A stretch of 64,000 nucleotides of DNA, taken from Actinoplanes teichomyceticus ATCC 31121. Its GTDB lineage: Bacteria > Actinomycetota > Actinomycetes > Mycobacteriales > Micromonosporaceae. The stretch covers positions 1,028,001-1,092,000 of the forward strand of contig NZ_CP023865.1 of NCBI RefSeq assembly GCF_003711105.1, given 5' to 3'. Shown piece after piece: positions 1-9,484 of this stretch. Below the pieces are notes generated by a model. It made no database searches. It was given only the letters and a program-made list of their open reading frames with translations, and was not told where the DNA came from. A program made the translations under genes and the position numbers. Within the stretch, counting starts at the first letter, position 1; the number at the start of each line of letters is the position of its first letter.

Positions 1-327
1 GAGGCGGTCGGCCGTCCGGAGACGTACGAGCAGGCGTTCTACGCCCGTGACCTGGCCGGCACCGTGGTGCTGGTCGGCGTGCCGACCCCGGACATGCGGA
101 TCGAGCTGCCGCTGCTGGACGTCTTCGGCCGCGGCGGCGCGCTCAAGTCCAGCTGGTACGGCGACTGCCTGCCCAGCCGGGACTTCCCGATGCTGACCGA
201 GCTCTACCGGCAGGGCCGCCTCGACCTGGACGCGTTCGTCACCGAGGAGATCCCGCTGGACCAGGTGGAGCAGGCGTTCGCCAAGATGCACACCGGAGAG
301 GTGCTGCGCTCGGTCGTCGTCCTGTAG
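1..327 (+). CDS. mscR: S-(hydroxymethyl)mycothiol dehydrogenase, C-terminal part (cut by window edge)
   Basis: The reading frame is open from base 1 and ends at a TAG at 325-327, so only the last 108 residues are present. They match the C-terminal end of zinc-dependent class III-type alcohol dehydrogenases that oxidise the formaldehyde-mycothiol adduct: the segments [25 protein letters not shown] and the closing [13 protein letters not shown] are typical of the MscR/AdhE2 group. The Rossmann core and zinc ligands lie outside the window. The ATG at 88 and GTG codons in this stretch are internal. Mycothiol dependence is inferred from family and from the actinobacterial context; a general NDMA-dependent alcohol dehydrogenase is the alternative. 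Confidence 0.85.
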   Translation, partial: EAVGRPETYEQAFYARDLAGTVVLVGVPTPDMRIELPLLDVFGRGGALKSSWYGDCLPSRDFPMLTELYRQGRLDLDAFVTEEIPLDQVEQAFAKMHTGEVLRSVVVL

Positions 328-1120
328 CCCCTACGTCACGCGCGGGGTGGCGGACGTCGCCCCGCCGGTGAGCGTGATCGGGCGCCCACGCCGCGCCCCG
401 GCCCGGGTCACCGCCGGGGCGTGGCGCCGGTTCCGGTCAAGGTCACTGACCGGAACGCGAGCGTGCCCGGCACGGTGATCCTGCGGCGGGGCGTGCAGGC
501 GATGCAGTCGCCGCGCACCACCGCGCGCGATCCCGAGCCGAACCGGGTGGTCAACCCGCCGCTGTCGGTCTCCTTCCGGACGGCAACGTGCGTCGGAGCA
601 GCGACCGCATAACGCGGCGTCATGACCAGGCGACTCGACGTGGACCGTGGTCGTGCCGCGGTCCCGGCGGCCTCCGGAGCCTTGGTCGTAGCCGGGGCGG
701 CGGCCGCCAAGTCCACAGCGGCGTTGGTGACCGCGGGTCGACGCGAGCCGGGTGTTGTACCGCTTGAGCCGGTAGAAACCACCCGCACGAACGTCGGTGG
801 AACCGGAATTGTCGTACCCCGATGGTTGGGTCTCGTGCATGCCGCCGTCGTTTCCCCCGCCGCATCTGCCCGGCCTGCCGCTCGCCGCGCCGGTGGCCGG
901 GATGCGCAGGCTCGTCCGGGCGCGTCGCGCCGTCGCGCTGGCCCGGGCGAGTCGCGCCTTCCACCACTGTGGCACCACCCGATCGGAGGACAGCGAGGCG
1001 CCCGCCGGCGCCGCGCCCTCCCCGGATCGGCGTCGGTGGTGATCGCAGGTTTCCCGCGAGGGTGGCGCGCGGTAGTGTTCTGGCTCCGACGCGTATCCAT
1101 CGACAGGGAGGCGTTGGCCG
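328..1120. other. 793-bp region without a convincing gene
   Basis: Several long overlapping open frames exist on both strands, but none reads as a folded protein or has a ribosome-binding site, and their composition is dominated by Arg/Pro/Ala as expected for chance frames in GC-rich DNA. A minus-strand frame ending at 408 contains a more protein-like stretch over about 410-800 and may be a decayed gene. The final 20 bases contain the AGGGAGG ribosome-binding site for the next gene. Confidence 0.5.
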
Positions 1121-2227
1121 ATGACGTTGCGCATCCTCGTGGTCGGCGCCGGCATCGCCGGGCTGGCCGCGGCCCGGGGTCTGCGGGTCGCGGGCTTCCG
1201 GCCGGACGTCGTCGAGGCCCTGCCCGCCACGATGAGCCCGGCGGCCGGCATCTACCTCCCCGGCAACGCCTCTCGCGCGCTGCGCCTGCTCGGTCTCGAC
1301 GTCCCGCTGCGCCCGCTCGGTGACCTGATCTTCCGCCAGGTCTTCCTGGACGCCCGCGGTCGTGAGCTGTTCCAGATGGACGTCGCCGGGCTCTGGGCCG
1401 GCGTCGGCGAGTCCCGCGCGCTGTCCCGCGCCGATCTGCAGCAGGTGCTGCTCACCGGGGTCGGCGGCGAGGTGCGGTATGCCACCGGGGTGCGCGACGT
1501 GCAGGTCGTCGACGGCGCCGCCAAGGTCGAGTTCACCACCGGCGCGATCGCGGAGTACGACCTCGTGGTCGGCGCGGACGGGCGACGCTCGACGGTCCGG
1601 GAGAGAGCCGGGCTGGGCGGCCCGGCCACGCCGACCGGCCAGGTCGTCTATCGCGCGGTGGTCTCCGGCGGCCCGCCGCTCACCGACTGGACGGCCGTGC
1701 TGGGCCGGCGCGCGCAGTTCGTCGCGATGCCGATGGGCGGCCGCCGGGTCTACTGCCACGCCGACGAGACCGCGCCGGACGCCCCGGACCCGGTCGACCC
1801 GCTGGGGCGGCTGCGCGAGGTCTTCGGCTCGTTCGGCGGCCCGGTCACCGGCATCCTCGACCGGATCGAGAAGGTGTCCGTGGCCCGGACCGACGAGGTG
1901 GTCCTCCCGGCCTGGTCGCGCGGGCCGGTCGTCCTGGTCGGCGACGCCGCGCACGCCACCGCGCCGACCCTGGCCCAGGGTGCGGCGATGTCCTTCGAGG
2001 ACGGTTATGTGCTCGGCCAGGAGCTGCGCCGCTCGGCGCAGGACATCCCGGCCGCCCTGCACGCCTACGAGCAGCGGCGCCGGCCGCGCTGCGCGCAGGT
2101 GCGCGACCGCACCCGTGAGCGGGACCGGACCAGGGACGTGCCGCCGTCGGTGCGCGACCCGATGCTGCGCCGCCGCGGCGCCCAGATCTTCACCGATCAT
2201 TACCGGGGTCTCGCCGCGCCGGTCTGA
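1121..2227 (+). CDS. FAD-dependent monooxygenase (PF01494-type aromatic hydroxylase)
   Basis: Predicted flavoprotein hydroxylase that would use NAD(P)H and O2 on an aromatic or polyketide-like substrate. The N-terminus has the dinucleotide-binding fold VVGAGIAGLAAARGL followed by an acidic residue at the end of the second strand. A DG motif lies at about residue 150 (YDLVVGADGRRSTVRER), and the C-terminal GD motif reads VVLVGDAAHATAPTLAQG. At 368 aa it has the usual length for group A monooxygenases without a C-terminal thioredoxin-like domain. AGGGAGG sits about 12 bases before the ATG. No pathway genes are adjacent, so the substrate is unknown. Confidence 0.9.
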   Translation: MTLRILVVGAGIAGLAAARGLRVAGFRPDVVEALPATMSPAAGIYLPGNASRALRLLGLDVPLRPLGDLIFRQVFLDARGRELFQMDVAGLWAGVGESRALSRADLQQVLLTGVGGEVRYATGVRDVQVVDGAAKVEFTTGAIAEYDLVVGADGRRSTVRERAGLGGPATPTGQVVYRAVVSGGPPLTDWTAVLGRRAQFVAMPMGGRRVYCHADETAPDAPDPVDPLGRLREVFGSFGGPVTGILDRIEKVSVARTDEVVLPAWSRGPVVLVGDAAHATAPTLAQGAAMSFEDGYVLGQELRRSAQDIPAALHAYEQRRRPRCAQVRDRTRERDRTRDVPPSVRDPMLRRRGAQIFTDHYRGLAAPV

Positions 2228-2363
2228 CGCCGGACCCTCGTCCTAGGTGGTCCTTTGGTCACCCCGCGAAGGCCGAAGGTCGGTGGGGGACTATTCTGCC
2301 AGCGAGGTACGCCCGATCTTCGCGGCGTGCCGAGTGGGACGAACGAGACAACGGAGGCAATTC

Positions 2364-4121
2364 GTGACGACCGTTGCGCCGTCGCCGATCGCGACCCGTC
2401 CATATCCGGTGCGACGGCAGGTCAAGGGTTCGGCGCTGGCCCGAATCCTGCGCACGACGGACGCGAAGCAGATCGGGATCATGTACATGATCACCGCCTT
2501 CGTGTTCTTCCTACTGGGCGGCCTCATGGCGCTGCTGATGCGCGCCGAGCTGGCCCGGCCGGGCATGCAGTACCTGTCGCCCGAGCAGTTCAACCAGCTG
2601 TTCACCATGCACGGCACGATCATGCTGCTGTTCTTCGCGACACCCATCGTGTTCGCGTTCGGCAACTACGTGGTGCCGATCCAGATCGGCGCGCCCGACG
2701 TGTCGTTCCCGCGGCTGAACGCGTTCGCGTACTGGCTCTACCTCTTCGGTGGCCTGATCACCATCGGCGGGTTCCTGACCCCCGGCGGCGCGGCCGACTT
2801 CGGCTGGTTCGCCTACACCCCGCTGAGCGACTCCCTGCACTCGCCGGGCGTCGGCGGGAACATGTGGGTGGTCGGGCTGGCCATCTCCGGTCTGGGCACG
2901 ATCCTCGGCTCGGTGAACCTGATCACCACGATCCTGACCCTGCGCGCGCCGGGCATGACCATGTTCCGGATGCCGATCATGGTGTGGAACATGCTCGTCA
3001 CGGCGCTGCTGGCGGTGATGGTCTTCCCGTTCCTGGCGGCCGCGCTGTTCGCCCTCGCCGCCGACCGCGTGCTCGGCGCGCACGTCTTCGACGTGCAGAC
3101 CGGCGGCCCGATGCTGTGGCAGCACCTCTTCTGGTTCTTCGGCCACCCCGAGGTGTACATCATCGCCCTGCCGTTCTTCGGCATCATCACCGAAGTGATC
3201 CCGGTCTTCAGCCGCAAGCCGGTCTTCGGCTACAAGGGCCTGGTCGCCGCGACGCTGCTGATCGGCGCGCTGTCGATGAGCGTGTGGGCGCACCACATGT
3301 TCGTCACCGGTCAGGTGCTGCTGCCGTTCTTCAGCTTCCTGAGCTTCCTGATCGCGGTCCCGACCGGCATGAAGTTCTTCGTCTGGATCGGCACCATGTG
3401 GCGCGGCCAGATCAGCTTCGAGGCGCCGATGCTCTTCGCGGTCGGCTTCATGGTGACGTTCCTCTTCGGCGGCCTCTCCGGCGTGCTGCTGGCCTCGCCG
3501 CCGATCGACTTCCACGTCTCCGACTCGTACTTCGTGATCGCGCACTTCCACTACGTGCTCTTCGGCACGATCGTGTTCGCGGTCTTCTCCGGCATCTACT
3601 TCTGGTTCCCGAAGATGTACGGCCGGATGCTCGACGAGCGCCTCGCCAAGGTGCACTTCTGGCTGACCTTCATCGGCTTCCACACCACCTTCCTGGTGCA
3701 GCACTGGCTGGGCACCAAGGGCATGCCGCGGCGGTACGCCGACTACCTGCCGACCGACGGCTTCACCACGCTGAACACGGTCTCCACGATCGGCTCGTTC
3801 ATCCTGGGCGCGGCGACGCTGCCGTTCCTCTACAACGTGTGGAAGTCGTACAAGGTGGGCAAGGTCGTCACCGCGGACGACCCGTGGGGCCACGGCAACT
3901 CGCTGGAGTGGGCCACCACCACCCCGCCGCCGCTGCGCAACTTCGACCGGATGCCGCGGATCCGCTCCGAGCGGCCCGCCTTCGACCTCAAGTTCCCCGA
4001 GCTGGCGGCCGGCGAGCAGTCGCTGGCCGGTCCGCCGGAGGGCGGCGCCCGGGTGTTGACCCGCGAGTCCGACGGCGGGGCGACCTACCCCGAGGACGTC
4101 ACGGACAACCGCGACAAGTAA
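2364..4121 (+). CDS. ctaD: Cytochrome c oxidase subunit I (aa3-type)
   Basis: Catalytic haem-copper subunit of the aa3 terminal oxidase, in the cytoplasmic membrane. I chose the GTG at 2364 because GGAGG lies 7 bases upstream; a longer in-frame GTG at 2247 has no such site. The product is 585 aa with about 12 membrane helices. Visible ligands include the low-spin haem histidine in HGTIMLLFF, the Cu-B/Tyr loop [13 protein letters not shown], the two Cu-B histidines in WAHHMF, and the haem-binding HFHYVLFG. Other oxidase subunits are not in the window, as is usual in actinomycetes where ctaD is often separate. A strong terminator follows directly. Confidence 0.97.
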   Translation: MTTVAPSPIATRPYPVRRQVKGSALARILRTTDAKQIGIMYMITAFVFFLLGGLMALLMRAELARPGMQYLSPEQFNQLFTMHGTIMLLFFATPIVFAFGNYVVPIQIGAPDVSFPRLNAFAYWLYLFGGLITIGGFLTPGGAADFGWFAYTPLSDSLHSPGVGGNMWVVGLAISGLGTILGSVNLITTILTLRAPGMTMFRMPIMVWNMLVTALLAVMVFPFLAAALFALAADRVLGAHVFDVQTGGPMLWQHLFWFFGHPEVYIIALPFFGIITEVIPVFSRKPVFGYKGLVAATLLIGALSMSVWAHHMFVTGQVLLPFFSFLSFLIAVPTGMKFFVWIGTMWRGQISFEAPMLFAVGFMVTFLFGGLSGVLLASPPIDFHVSDSYFVIAHFHYVLFGTIVFAVFSGIYFWFPKMYGRMLDERLAKVHFWLTFIGFHTTFLVQHWLGTKGMPRRYADYLPTDGFTTLNTVSTIGSFILGAATLPFLYNVWKSYKVGKVVTADDPWGHGNSLEWATTTPPPLRNFDRMPRIRSERPAFDLKFPELAAGEQSLAGPPEGGARVLTRESDGGATYPEDVTDNRDK

Positions 4122-4135
4122 CGATCTTCACGACC

Positions 4136-4172
4136 GGGCCGGCCCGCGCTTGCAGCAAGCGCGGGCCGGCCC
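4136..4172 (+). terminator. Intrinsic-type terminator hairpin after ctaD
   Basis: A near-perfect inverted repeat, GGGCCGGCCCGCGCTTGC against its complement, begins 14 bases after the ctaD stop. It would fold into a GC-rich stem of about 15 bp with a small loop and is followed by CGTTTCG rather than a long T-run, as is common in actinomycetes. Confidence 0.85.
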
Positions 4173-4281
4173 GTTTCGCACCCGTTGCCAGAAAACCGGG
4201 GCCGGGCACGTGAGCTGCGCCAAAGGCATTGGTTTCTGTCGTACGCCTGGGAGAGGATCGGCGGCGGAGGTCAGGATCGTC

Positions 4282-5703
4282 ATGTTGCTCAAGCCTTACC
4301 GGGAAACCCTGGCGCTGCCCAAGATCCCGTCGTTGCTGGTGGTCGCCACGCTGGCCCGCGTCCCGATCGCGGCCGCCGCCGTGGTGCTCACCCTGCACGT
4401 GGTCACCGACCTCGACCGGGGTTACGGCGCGGCCGGGCTGGTGGGCGCGGCCGCGACGATCGGCGGGTCGCTCGGCGCCCCGGTGATGGGCCGGCTGATC
4501 GACCGGCGCGGCCTGCGGCCGGTGCTGGTGCTGACCACCGTCGCCGAGGTGATCTACTGGCTGGTGGCGCAGGCGCTGCCGTACTGGGCGCTGCTGCCGG
4601 TCGCCGTGCTCGGGGGCTTCCTGGCCCTGCCGGCGTTCTCGGTGGCCCGTCAGTCGATCGCCGCGCTCACCCCCGAGTCGCACCGGCTGCCCGCCTTCGC
4701 CCTCGACTCGATGACCACCGAGCTGTCGTTCATGGCCGGCCCGGCCCTCGGTGTGCTGATCGCCACCAGCGACGCCGGACCACGCGTCGCCATGCTGACC
4801 CTGGCCGGCGGCATCCTGCTCGCCGGTGTCGGCCTGTGGCTGCTCGACCCGCCCACCCGGGCCGAGCACGAGGCCCCGGTGTCCGCCGGGGAACGCGTCG
4901 CCCGGCGGGAGTGGCTCAAACCCCGCTTCGTCGCCATCCTCGCCGTCACGATGGCCGCCACCCTGGTCCTGTCCGGCACCGACGTGTCGGTCGTCGCGGT
5001 GCTCCGCGAGTCCGGGCAGCTCGGCTGGAGCGGCCTGGTGATGTCGCTGTGGGCGCTGTTCTCGCTGGTCGGCGGCTTCGCCTACGGTACGGTCCGGCGC
5101 GGCGTGCCGATCCTCGCGCTGTTCGCCCCGATGGCCGTGCTGACCGTCCCGGTCGGACTGGGCGGCGAGCACTGGTGGCTGCTGGCCGTGCTGCTGATCC
5201 CGGCCGGCATGCTCTGCGCCCCGACCATCACCGCCAGCTCCGCCGCGATCAGCCGGCTGATCCCGGCCGGCGCCCGGGGCGAGGCGATGGGGCTGCACAA
5301 TTCGGCCCTCACCGTCGGCGTCGCGCTGGGCGGTCCGCTGGCCGGCCTGGCCATCGACAACCTGGGCCCGAAGTGGGGTTTCGCGGCGGTCGGCGCGGTC
5401 GGCGTGCTGGTCGCGCTGATCGTCCTGCCGGCCGAGCTGCGCCGCCGCCCCGGCGCCCCGGCCGATCCGACCGACGCCGCCGCGCCGTCTCCGGGTGCTG
5501 CGCCGTCGCCGGTGGTGCCGGGGGCTGCGTCGTCTCCGGGTGCTGCGCCGTCGCCGGTGGTGCCGGGGGCTGCGTCGTCTCCGGGTGCTGCGCCGTCGCC
5601 GGCTGCGTCGTCTGCGGCCGCTGCATCGGCTGCGTCGGCTCCGGACGCCGTGCCACCGGCGGTGGCGGCGACGAGCGCGGCGCCGGGGTCCGCTTCGACC
5701 TGA
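4282..5703 (+). CDS. MFS transporter with an Ala/Pro/Ser repeat tail
   Basis: Major facilitator superfamily permease of 473 aa, probably a drug or metabolite exporter. The N-terminal half contains the loop between helices 2 and 3 in the form GRLIDRRGLRPVLVL. Helices then alternate with short loops to about residue 395. The last 75 residues are a cytosolic tail rich in Ala, Pro and Ser, built from a 15-residue repeat encoded by a 45-bp tandem repeat. The ATG at 4282 was chosen because GGCGGAGG lies upstream and helix 1 follows at once; an upstream in-frame ATG at 4150 falls inside the ctaD terminator. The substrate cannot be told from the sequence. Confidence 0.88.
   Translation: MLLKPYRETLALPKIPSLLVVATLARVPIAAAAVVLTLHVVTDLDRGYGAAGLVGAAATIGGSLGAPVMGRLIDRRGLRPVLVLTTVAEVIYWLVAQALPYWALLPVAVLGGFLALPAFSVARQSIAALTPESHRLPAFALDSMTTELSFMAGPALGVLIATSDAGPRVAMLTLAGGILLAGVGLWLLDPPTRAEHEAPVSAGERVARREWLKPRFVAILAVTMAATLVLSGTDVSVVAVLRESGQLGWSGLVMSLWALFSLVGGFAYGTVRRGVPILALFAPMAVLTVPVGLGGEHWWLLAVLLIPAGMLCAPTITASSAAISRLIPAGARGEAMGLHNSALTVGVALGGPLAGLAIDNLGPKWGFAAVGAVGVLVALIVLPAELRRRPGAPADPTDAAAPSPGAAPSPVVPGAASSPGAAPSPVVPGAASSPGAAPSPAASSAAAASAASAPDAVPPAVAATSAAPGSAST
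5484..5620 (+). repeat. 45-bp tandem repeat in the MFS gene tail, about 2.7 copies
   Basis: The motif starting CCGGGTGCTGCGCCGTCGCC recurs at 5491, 5536 and 5581, a period of exactly 45 bp. It encodes a 15-residue Ala/Pro/Ser/Val unit, so copy number changes keep the reading frame. The copies are almost identical, which suggests recent expansion. Confidence 0.9.
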
Positions 5704-5780
5704 CGGCGGCCGCCGCGCCCCCGTGGTGGCGGTGGGGGACCGCTGCGCCGGGCCGCCCCGGCGCTTCCGGTACATCGCTC

Positions 5781-6620
5781 CTAGAACTCCAGGTACATCA
5801 CGTGCAGGCCGACCCGGCCGCGCGTGGGGTGCTCGAAGGCGCGCGGGACGGTGCCGATCACCTGGAACCCCAGGCGGCGGTACAGGCCCACGGCCGCGGT
5901 GTTCGACTCGGCGACGGCGTTGAACTGGATGCCGGCGTACCCCTGGCGCCGCGCCCAGTCGATGACGAACCGGCAGAGGGCGGCGCCGACGCCGCGCCCG
6001 CGGCTGCCGGCCGCGACCATGAAACTCGCGGTGGCGACGTGGGCGCCGGGTCCGGGCCGGTTCGGCCCCATCTTCGCGGTGCCGGCGATGCGCTCGGCCG
6101 CCCCGGCCGCGTCCCCGCCGGGCCCCTCTCCCGGTACGCCGGAAGCGCCGTGCCCGCCGGACAGCAGCGCGCCCGCCGGTACGCCGGAAGCGCCGTGCCC
6201 GCCGGACAGCAGCGCGCCCGCCGGTACGCCGGAAGCGCCGTGCCCGCCGGACAGCAGCGCGCCCGCCGGTACGCCGGAAGCGCCGTCCTCGCCGGACAGC
6301 AGCGCGCCCGCCGGTACGCCGCCCCGGAGGCGCTCCGCGCCGGCGTCCGCACGGGAGCGGACGGGCTCGGCGGCCACCACGGTCAGGCCGGGTGGGCGTT
6401 CCAGCCAGATCTCCCGCGCCTGCGCCTCGGTCATCGCCGGGTCGTAGGTGTACGTGTCGGCGGCCCGCACCACCTGCCGCACGATCGGCCACACCTGAGC
6501 CCAGTCCGCCTCGGCGAACGGGCGGATCACCGCGGCGGGGCGGCGGGCCAGTTCCGGCCGGCCGGGCGCCCGGCTCGGGTCCCGGGGAGGGGGTGGCGCC
6601 GGGGCGGCGGGTCCGGCCAT
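5781..6620 (-). CDS. GNAT family N-acetyltransferase with a repeat insertion
   Basis: N-acetyltransferase using acetyl-CoA. The fold starts at IRPFAEADWAQVWPIV, and the acetyl-CoA loop reads RGRGVGAAL after the strand ATASFMVAAG. The C-terminal part has the usual NTAAVGLYRRLGFQVIG. Between strand TVVAAEP and GTAKMGPNRP, where relatives have a short turn, lie about 70 extra residues made of a 15-residue Gly/Ala/Ser unit. The ATG at 6620 is 5 bases past the pncA stop, suggesting translational coupling. It adds a 30-residue Pro/Ala-rich leader; a GTG at 6530, where the fold begins, is the alternative start. Neither has a clear ribosome-binding site. The substrate is unknown. Confidence 0.88.
   Translation of the reverse strand: MAGPAAPAPPPPRDPSRAPGRPELARRPAAVIRPFAEADWAQVWPIVRQVVRAADTYTYDPAMTEAQAREIWLERPPGLTVVAAEPVRSRADAGAERLRGGVPAGALLSGEDGASGVPAGALLSGGHGASGVPAGALLSGGHGASGVPAGALLSGGHGASGVPGEGPGGDAAGAAERIAGTAKMGPNRPGPGAHVATASFMVAAGSRGRGVGAALCRFVIDWARRQGYAGIQFNAVAESNTAAVGLYRRLGFQVIGTVPRAFEHPTRGRVGLHVMYLEF
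6133..6320 (-). repeat. 45-bp tandem repeat inside the GNAT gene, four full copies
   Basis: GGTACGCCGGAAGCGCCGT recurs at 6133, 6178, 6223 and 6268, with a partial fifth at 6313: a period of 45 bp with nearly identical copies. On the minus strand it encodes a repeated unit like VPAGALLSGGHGASG. The frame is preserved. Confidence 0.93.
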
Positions 6621-6624
6621 CGGG

Positions 6625-7206
6625 TCAGACCGGGTCGACGACCGGGGCGCCGGTGGTCGTGATCGACGCGGCGCGGAACTGCTCCAGGGCGGCGGCGGTG
6701 GTCGCATGGGCGACCCCGGCGGTGAGCTCCAGCACCACGGTGGTGTCGAAGCCCTCGGCGGCGGCGTCCAGCGCGGTGGCTCGTACGCAATGGTCGGTCG
6801 CGATGCCGACGACCTCGACCTCGGTGACACCCCGGCCCCGCAGCCACCCGGCGAGGGTTTCGCCGCTCTCGGTGCGGCCCTCGAAGCCGGAGTACGCCGC
6901 CCGGTGCTCACCCTTGTGGAACACCGCCTCGATCCGGTCGGTGACCAGCTCGGGATGGAAGTCGGCGCCGGACGAGCCGACCACGCAGTGCGCCGGCCAG
7001 GAGTCGACATAGTCGGGATGGTCGCTGAAGTGCGTGCCCGGGTCGATGTGGTAGTCCTTCGTGGCGACCACGTGGTCCCAGCGCTCGCCGGCCTTGGCGA
7101 GCACCAGCGAGATGCCCTTGGCGACCGCGGCGCCGCCGGCGACCGGCAGCGATCCGCCCTCGCAGAAGTCGTTCTGCACGTCCACGATGATCAGCGCGCG
7201 TGACAT
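6625..7206 (-). CDS. pncA: Nicotinamidase (isochorismatase superfamily)
   Basis: Hydrolyses nicotinamide to nicotinate in NAD salvage. The catalytic triad is visible: Asp in IIVDVQNDF, Lys in VVATKDYH, and Cys in GIATDHCVRATA, with metal-binding residues in DYHIDPGTHFSDH. At 193 aa it has the usual length. It lies 8 bases after pncB on the same strand, so nicotinamide is deamidated and the product then ribosylated by enzymes of one transcript. If this strain is sensitive to pyrazinamide-type prodrugs, this would be the activating enzyme; that is inference. Confidence 0.96.
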   Translation of the reverse strand: MSRALIIVDVQNDFCEGGSLPVAGGAAVAKGISLVLAKAGERWDHVVATKDYHIDPGTHFSDHPDYVDSWPAHCVVGSSGADFHPELVTDRIEAVFHKGEHRAAYSGFEGRTESGETLAGWLRGRGVTEVEVVGIATDHCVRATALDAAAEGFDTTVVLELTAGVAHATTAAALEQFRAASITTTGAPVVDPV

Positions 7207-7214
7207 GGGACCCC

Positions 7215-8501
7215 CTAGACGGTGGGAATGATGATGACCGGGATGGCGGGGTCGCCCGCGGAAAGTTTGAGGCCCTCCCACGGGATGGAGATCAGGCACT
7301 GCCGCAGGTGGTCGCGGGACTCCAGCAGGCTCGGGCGCTCCTGTGGCTCGCCGTCGGCGATGAACGTGCGCTGCAGCAGCCGGTCGTTGGCCTGGTGGTC
7401 GGGCACGCCCTGGGAGACGATGACCTCCTCGATCGCGGTGCCGGTGGGCTTGTGCCGGCGCACCGCGGTCTTGCGGCCGCCGACCGTCGCCTTGTTCTCC
7501 GAGCGCTTGACCACCGGGCGGCCGGCCACCTCGACCAGCTTGTAGACCAGGCCGGCGGTGGGCGCCCCGGAGCCGGTGACCACCGCGGTGCCGGCGCCGT
7601 ACATGTCGACCGGCTCGGCGGCGAGCGTGGCGATCGAGTACTCGTCCATGTCGCCGGAAACAATGATCTTCGTTTCCGTGGCGCCGAGCGAGTCGAGCAG
7701 CTCCCGCGACTGCTGCGCCAGCACGGACAGGTCCCCGGAGTCGATCCGCACGGCCCGCAGGTCCGGCCCGGCGACGGCGATCGCGTTGCGGATGCCCTGG
7801 CTGATGTCGTACGTGTCGACCAGCAGCGTGGTGTTCTTGCCCAGCGCGGCCACCTGAGAGCCGAAGGCGGCCGGCTCGTCGTCGTGCAGCAGGGTGAACG
7901 CGTGCGCGGAGGTGCCGGTGGTCGGGATGCCGTAGGCGCGGCCGGCGGCCAGGTTGGACGTGGACGCGAACCCGGCCAGGTAGGCGGCCCGGGCGGCGGC
8001 GACCGCGGCCTGCTCGTGGGTGCGCCGCGAGCCCATCTCGATGATCGGGCGGCCGCGGGCGGCGGTGACCATGCGCGCGGCGGCGGCCGCGATCGCGCAG
8101 TCGTGGTTGAGCACCGAGAGGATCAGCGTCTCCAGCACCACGCACTCGGCGAACTTGCCGGAGACGGTGAGGATCGGTGAGCCGGGGAAGAACAGCTCAC
8201 CCTCGGGGTAGCCGTCGATGTCGCCGGTGAAGCGGTAGTTCGCCAGCCAGGCGGCGGTGGGCGCGTCGATCACACCGGACGAACGCAGGTACTCGATCTC
8301 GCCGGCGTCGAACCGGAACCCGGCGATCATGTCGATCAGCCGGTCGGTGCCGGCGACCACGCCGTAGCGGCGACCGGTGGGCAGGCGACGGGCGAAGACC
8401 TCGAACACGCACGGCCGGTCGGCGGTGCCGTCCTTGAGGGCGGCGCTGATCATCGTCAGCTCGTAGTGATCGGTCAGCAGGGCCGGCGCGATGGTCTCCA
8501 C
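7215..8501 (-). CDS. pncB: Nicotinate phosphoribosyltransferase
   Basis: Converts nicotinate and PRPP to nicotinate mononucleotide, with ATP hydrolysis, in the Preiss-Handler route. Markers are the N-terminal [11 protein letters not shown], the phosphorylated histidine region [13 protein letters not shown], and the IRIDSGD-type segment read as [11 protein letters not shown] near the middle. The GTG at 8501 gives 428 aa, the usual length for the actinobacterial form; a longer frame upstream has no family similarity. It is divergent from clpS, with a 118-bp gap holding both promoters, and is followed by pncA. Confidence 0.95.
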   Translation of the reverse strand: METIAPALLTDHYELTMISAALKDGTADRPCVFEVFARRLPTGRRYGVVAGTDRLIDMIAGFRFDAGEIEYLRSSGVIDAPTAAWLANYRFTGDIDGYPEGELFFPGSPILTVSGKFAECVVLETLILSVLNHDCAIAAAAARMVTAARGRPIIEMGSRRTHEQAAVAAARAAYLAGFASTSNLAAGRAYGIPTTGTSAHAFTLLHDDEPAAFGSQVAALGKNTTLLVDTYDISQGIRNAIAVAGPDLRAVRIDSGDLSVLAQQSRELLDSLGATETKIIVSGDMDEYSIATLAAEPVDMYGAGTAVVTGSGAPTAGLVYKLVEVAGRPVVKRSENKATVGGRKTAVRRHKPTGTAIEEVIVSQGVPDHQANDRLLQRTFIADGEPQERPSLLESRDHLRQCLISIPWEGLKLSAGDPAIPVIIIPTV

Positions 8502-8619
8502 GGTCCCTACCCTATTGCGCTCGTGGCGGTACCGCGGCCGGTGCCCCGGGAAGGGGCTTTCACCTGCGGTTCGGTGCTCCGGTTCACAGGTACGGCGCAA
8601 CCGGTGGCACCATGGGGGC

Positions 8620-8910
8620 ATGGCGTTGCCTCAGGTTGCTCCCGTCGAGACGCCGGAGATCGAGGAAGTACCGGCCGCTGACCGGCCCTGGGTGACCATC
8701 GTCTGGGACGATCCGGTCAACCTCATGTCGTACGTGACCTGGGTCTTCCAGAAGCTCTTCGGATACAGCAAGGAGAAAGCCGAACAGCTGATGATGGACG
8801 TGCACACCAAGGGCAAGGCGGTGGTTTCCACCGGCGCCCGGGAGCGCATGGAGATGGACGCCAACCAACTGCACGGATACGGTCTCTGGGCAACTGTGGA
8901 CCGAGCCTGA
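8620..8910 (+). CDS. clpS: ATP-dependent Clp protease adaptor ClpS
   Basis: Adaptor that delivers N-degron substrates to ClpA/ClpC-ClpP. The 96-aa product has the family core: [15 protein letters not shown] supplies the substrate-binding pocket (Asp-Asp and Met), followed by [22 protein letters not shown] sequence around the adaptor surface. ATG at 8620 is favoured over an upstream in-frame start because the family begins a short disordered tail before the core. It is followed after 20 bases by a DUF2017 gene, a pairing common in actinobacteria. Confidence 0.95.
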   Translation: MALPQVAPVETPEIEEVPAADRPWVTIVWDDPVNLMSYVTWVFQKLFGYSKEKAEQLMMDVHTKGKAVVSTGARERMEMDANQLHGYGLWATVDRA

Positions 8911-8930
8911 CAAAGCGGGTGGGGAAGAGC

Positions 8931-9431
8931 ATGTTCCGACGCAGCGGCGGTCAGTGCGTGGCCACGTTCGCGCACGACGAGGTGCGTGTCCTGCGGAAGG
9001 TGGCCGCCGAGGTGGTGGGGCTGCTGACCGACGGGATGGATCACACCGATCCGGTGGTGGGCCGGCTCTTTCCGGACATCTATCCGGACCGGCCGGAGGA
9101 CTCCAGCGAGTTCCGGCTGTACACCGAGGGCGACCTGAAGACCGCCAAGATCGATCAGGCCGGCGCGATCCTGGCCGCGCTGCCCGACGAGGGCGAGGGC
9201 GAGGTCCGGCTGGACGGCGAGGCCGCCGAGGCCTGGCTGCGGGCGATCAACGACGCCCGGCTGGCGATGGGCACCCGCCTCGACATCCAGGCCGACACCG
9301 ACCTGGCCGAGGAGCTGGACGACGCGGTCCTGGAGGACCCGGGTTCCAGCCGGGTGTTCCAGCTCTCCGTCTACGCCTACCTGGGCTACCTGCAGGAGTC
9401 GCTGCTCAACGCGCTTCCGGAGATCGAGTAG
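8931..9431 (+). CDS. DUF2017 family protein
   Basis: Actinobacterial protein of unknown function, 166 aa, regularly found between clpS and a JAB-domain gene. The product is acidic and helical, with conserved-looking segments VGRLFPDIYPDRPEDSSEFR and WLRAINDARLAMGTRL, the second typical of the family. ATG at 8931 has GGGGAAGAG directly upstream; a GTG at 8919 would add four residues. A role tied to the Clp adaptor is only suggested by the neighbourhood. Confidence 0.88.
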   Translation: MFRRSGGQCVATFAHDEVRVLRKVAAEVVGLLTDGMDHTDPVVGRLFPDIYPDRPEDSSEFRLYTEGDLKTAKIDQAGAILAALPDEGEGEVRLDGEAAEAWLRAINDARLAMGTRLDIQADTDLAEELDDAVLEDPGSSRVFQLSVYAYLGYLQESLLNALPEIE

Positions 9432-9484
9432 CGACCCGGAGTGTGTGCCTCGCCACGCACGGCTCGGCAGAATACTTCGGTAAT

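Noticed and set aside
331..1251. Long minus-strand frames after mscR
   Set aside because: No ribosome-binding site, Arg/Pro-rich, overlap the monooxygenase gene; kept only as a note in the gap entry.
4099..6492. 797-codon minus-strand open frame opposite the MFS gene
   Set aside because: Arg/Gly-rich shadow of the plus-strand MFS gene and of the GNAT gene in another frame.
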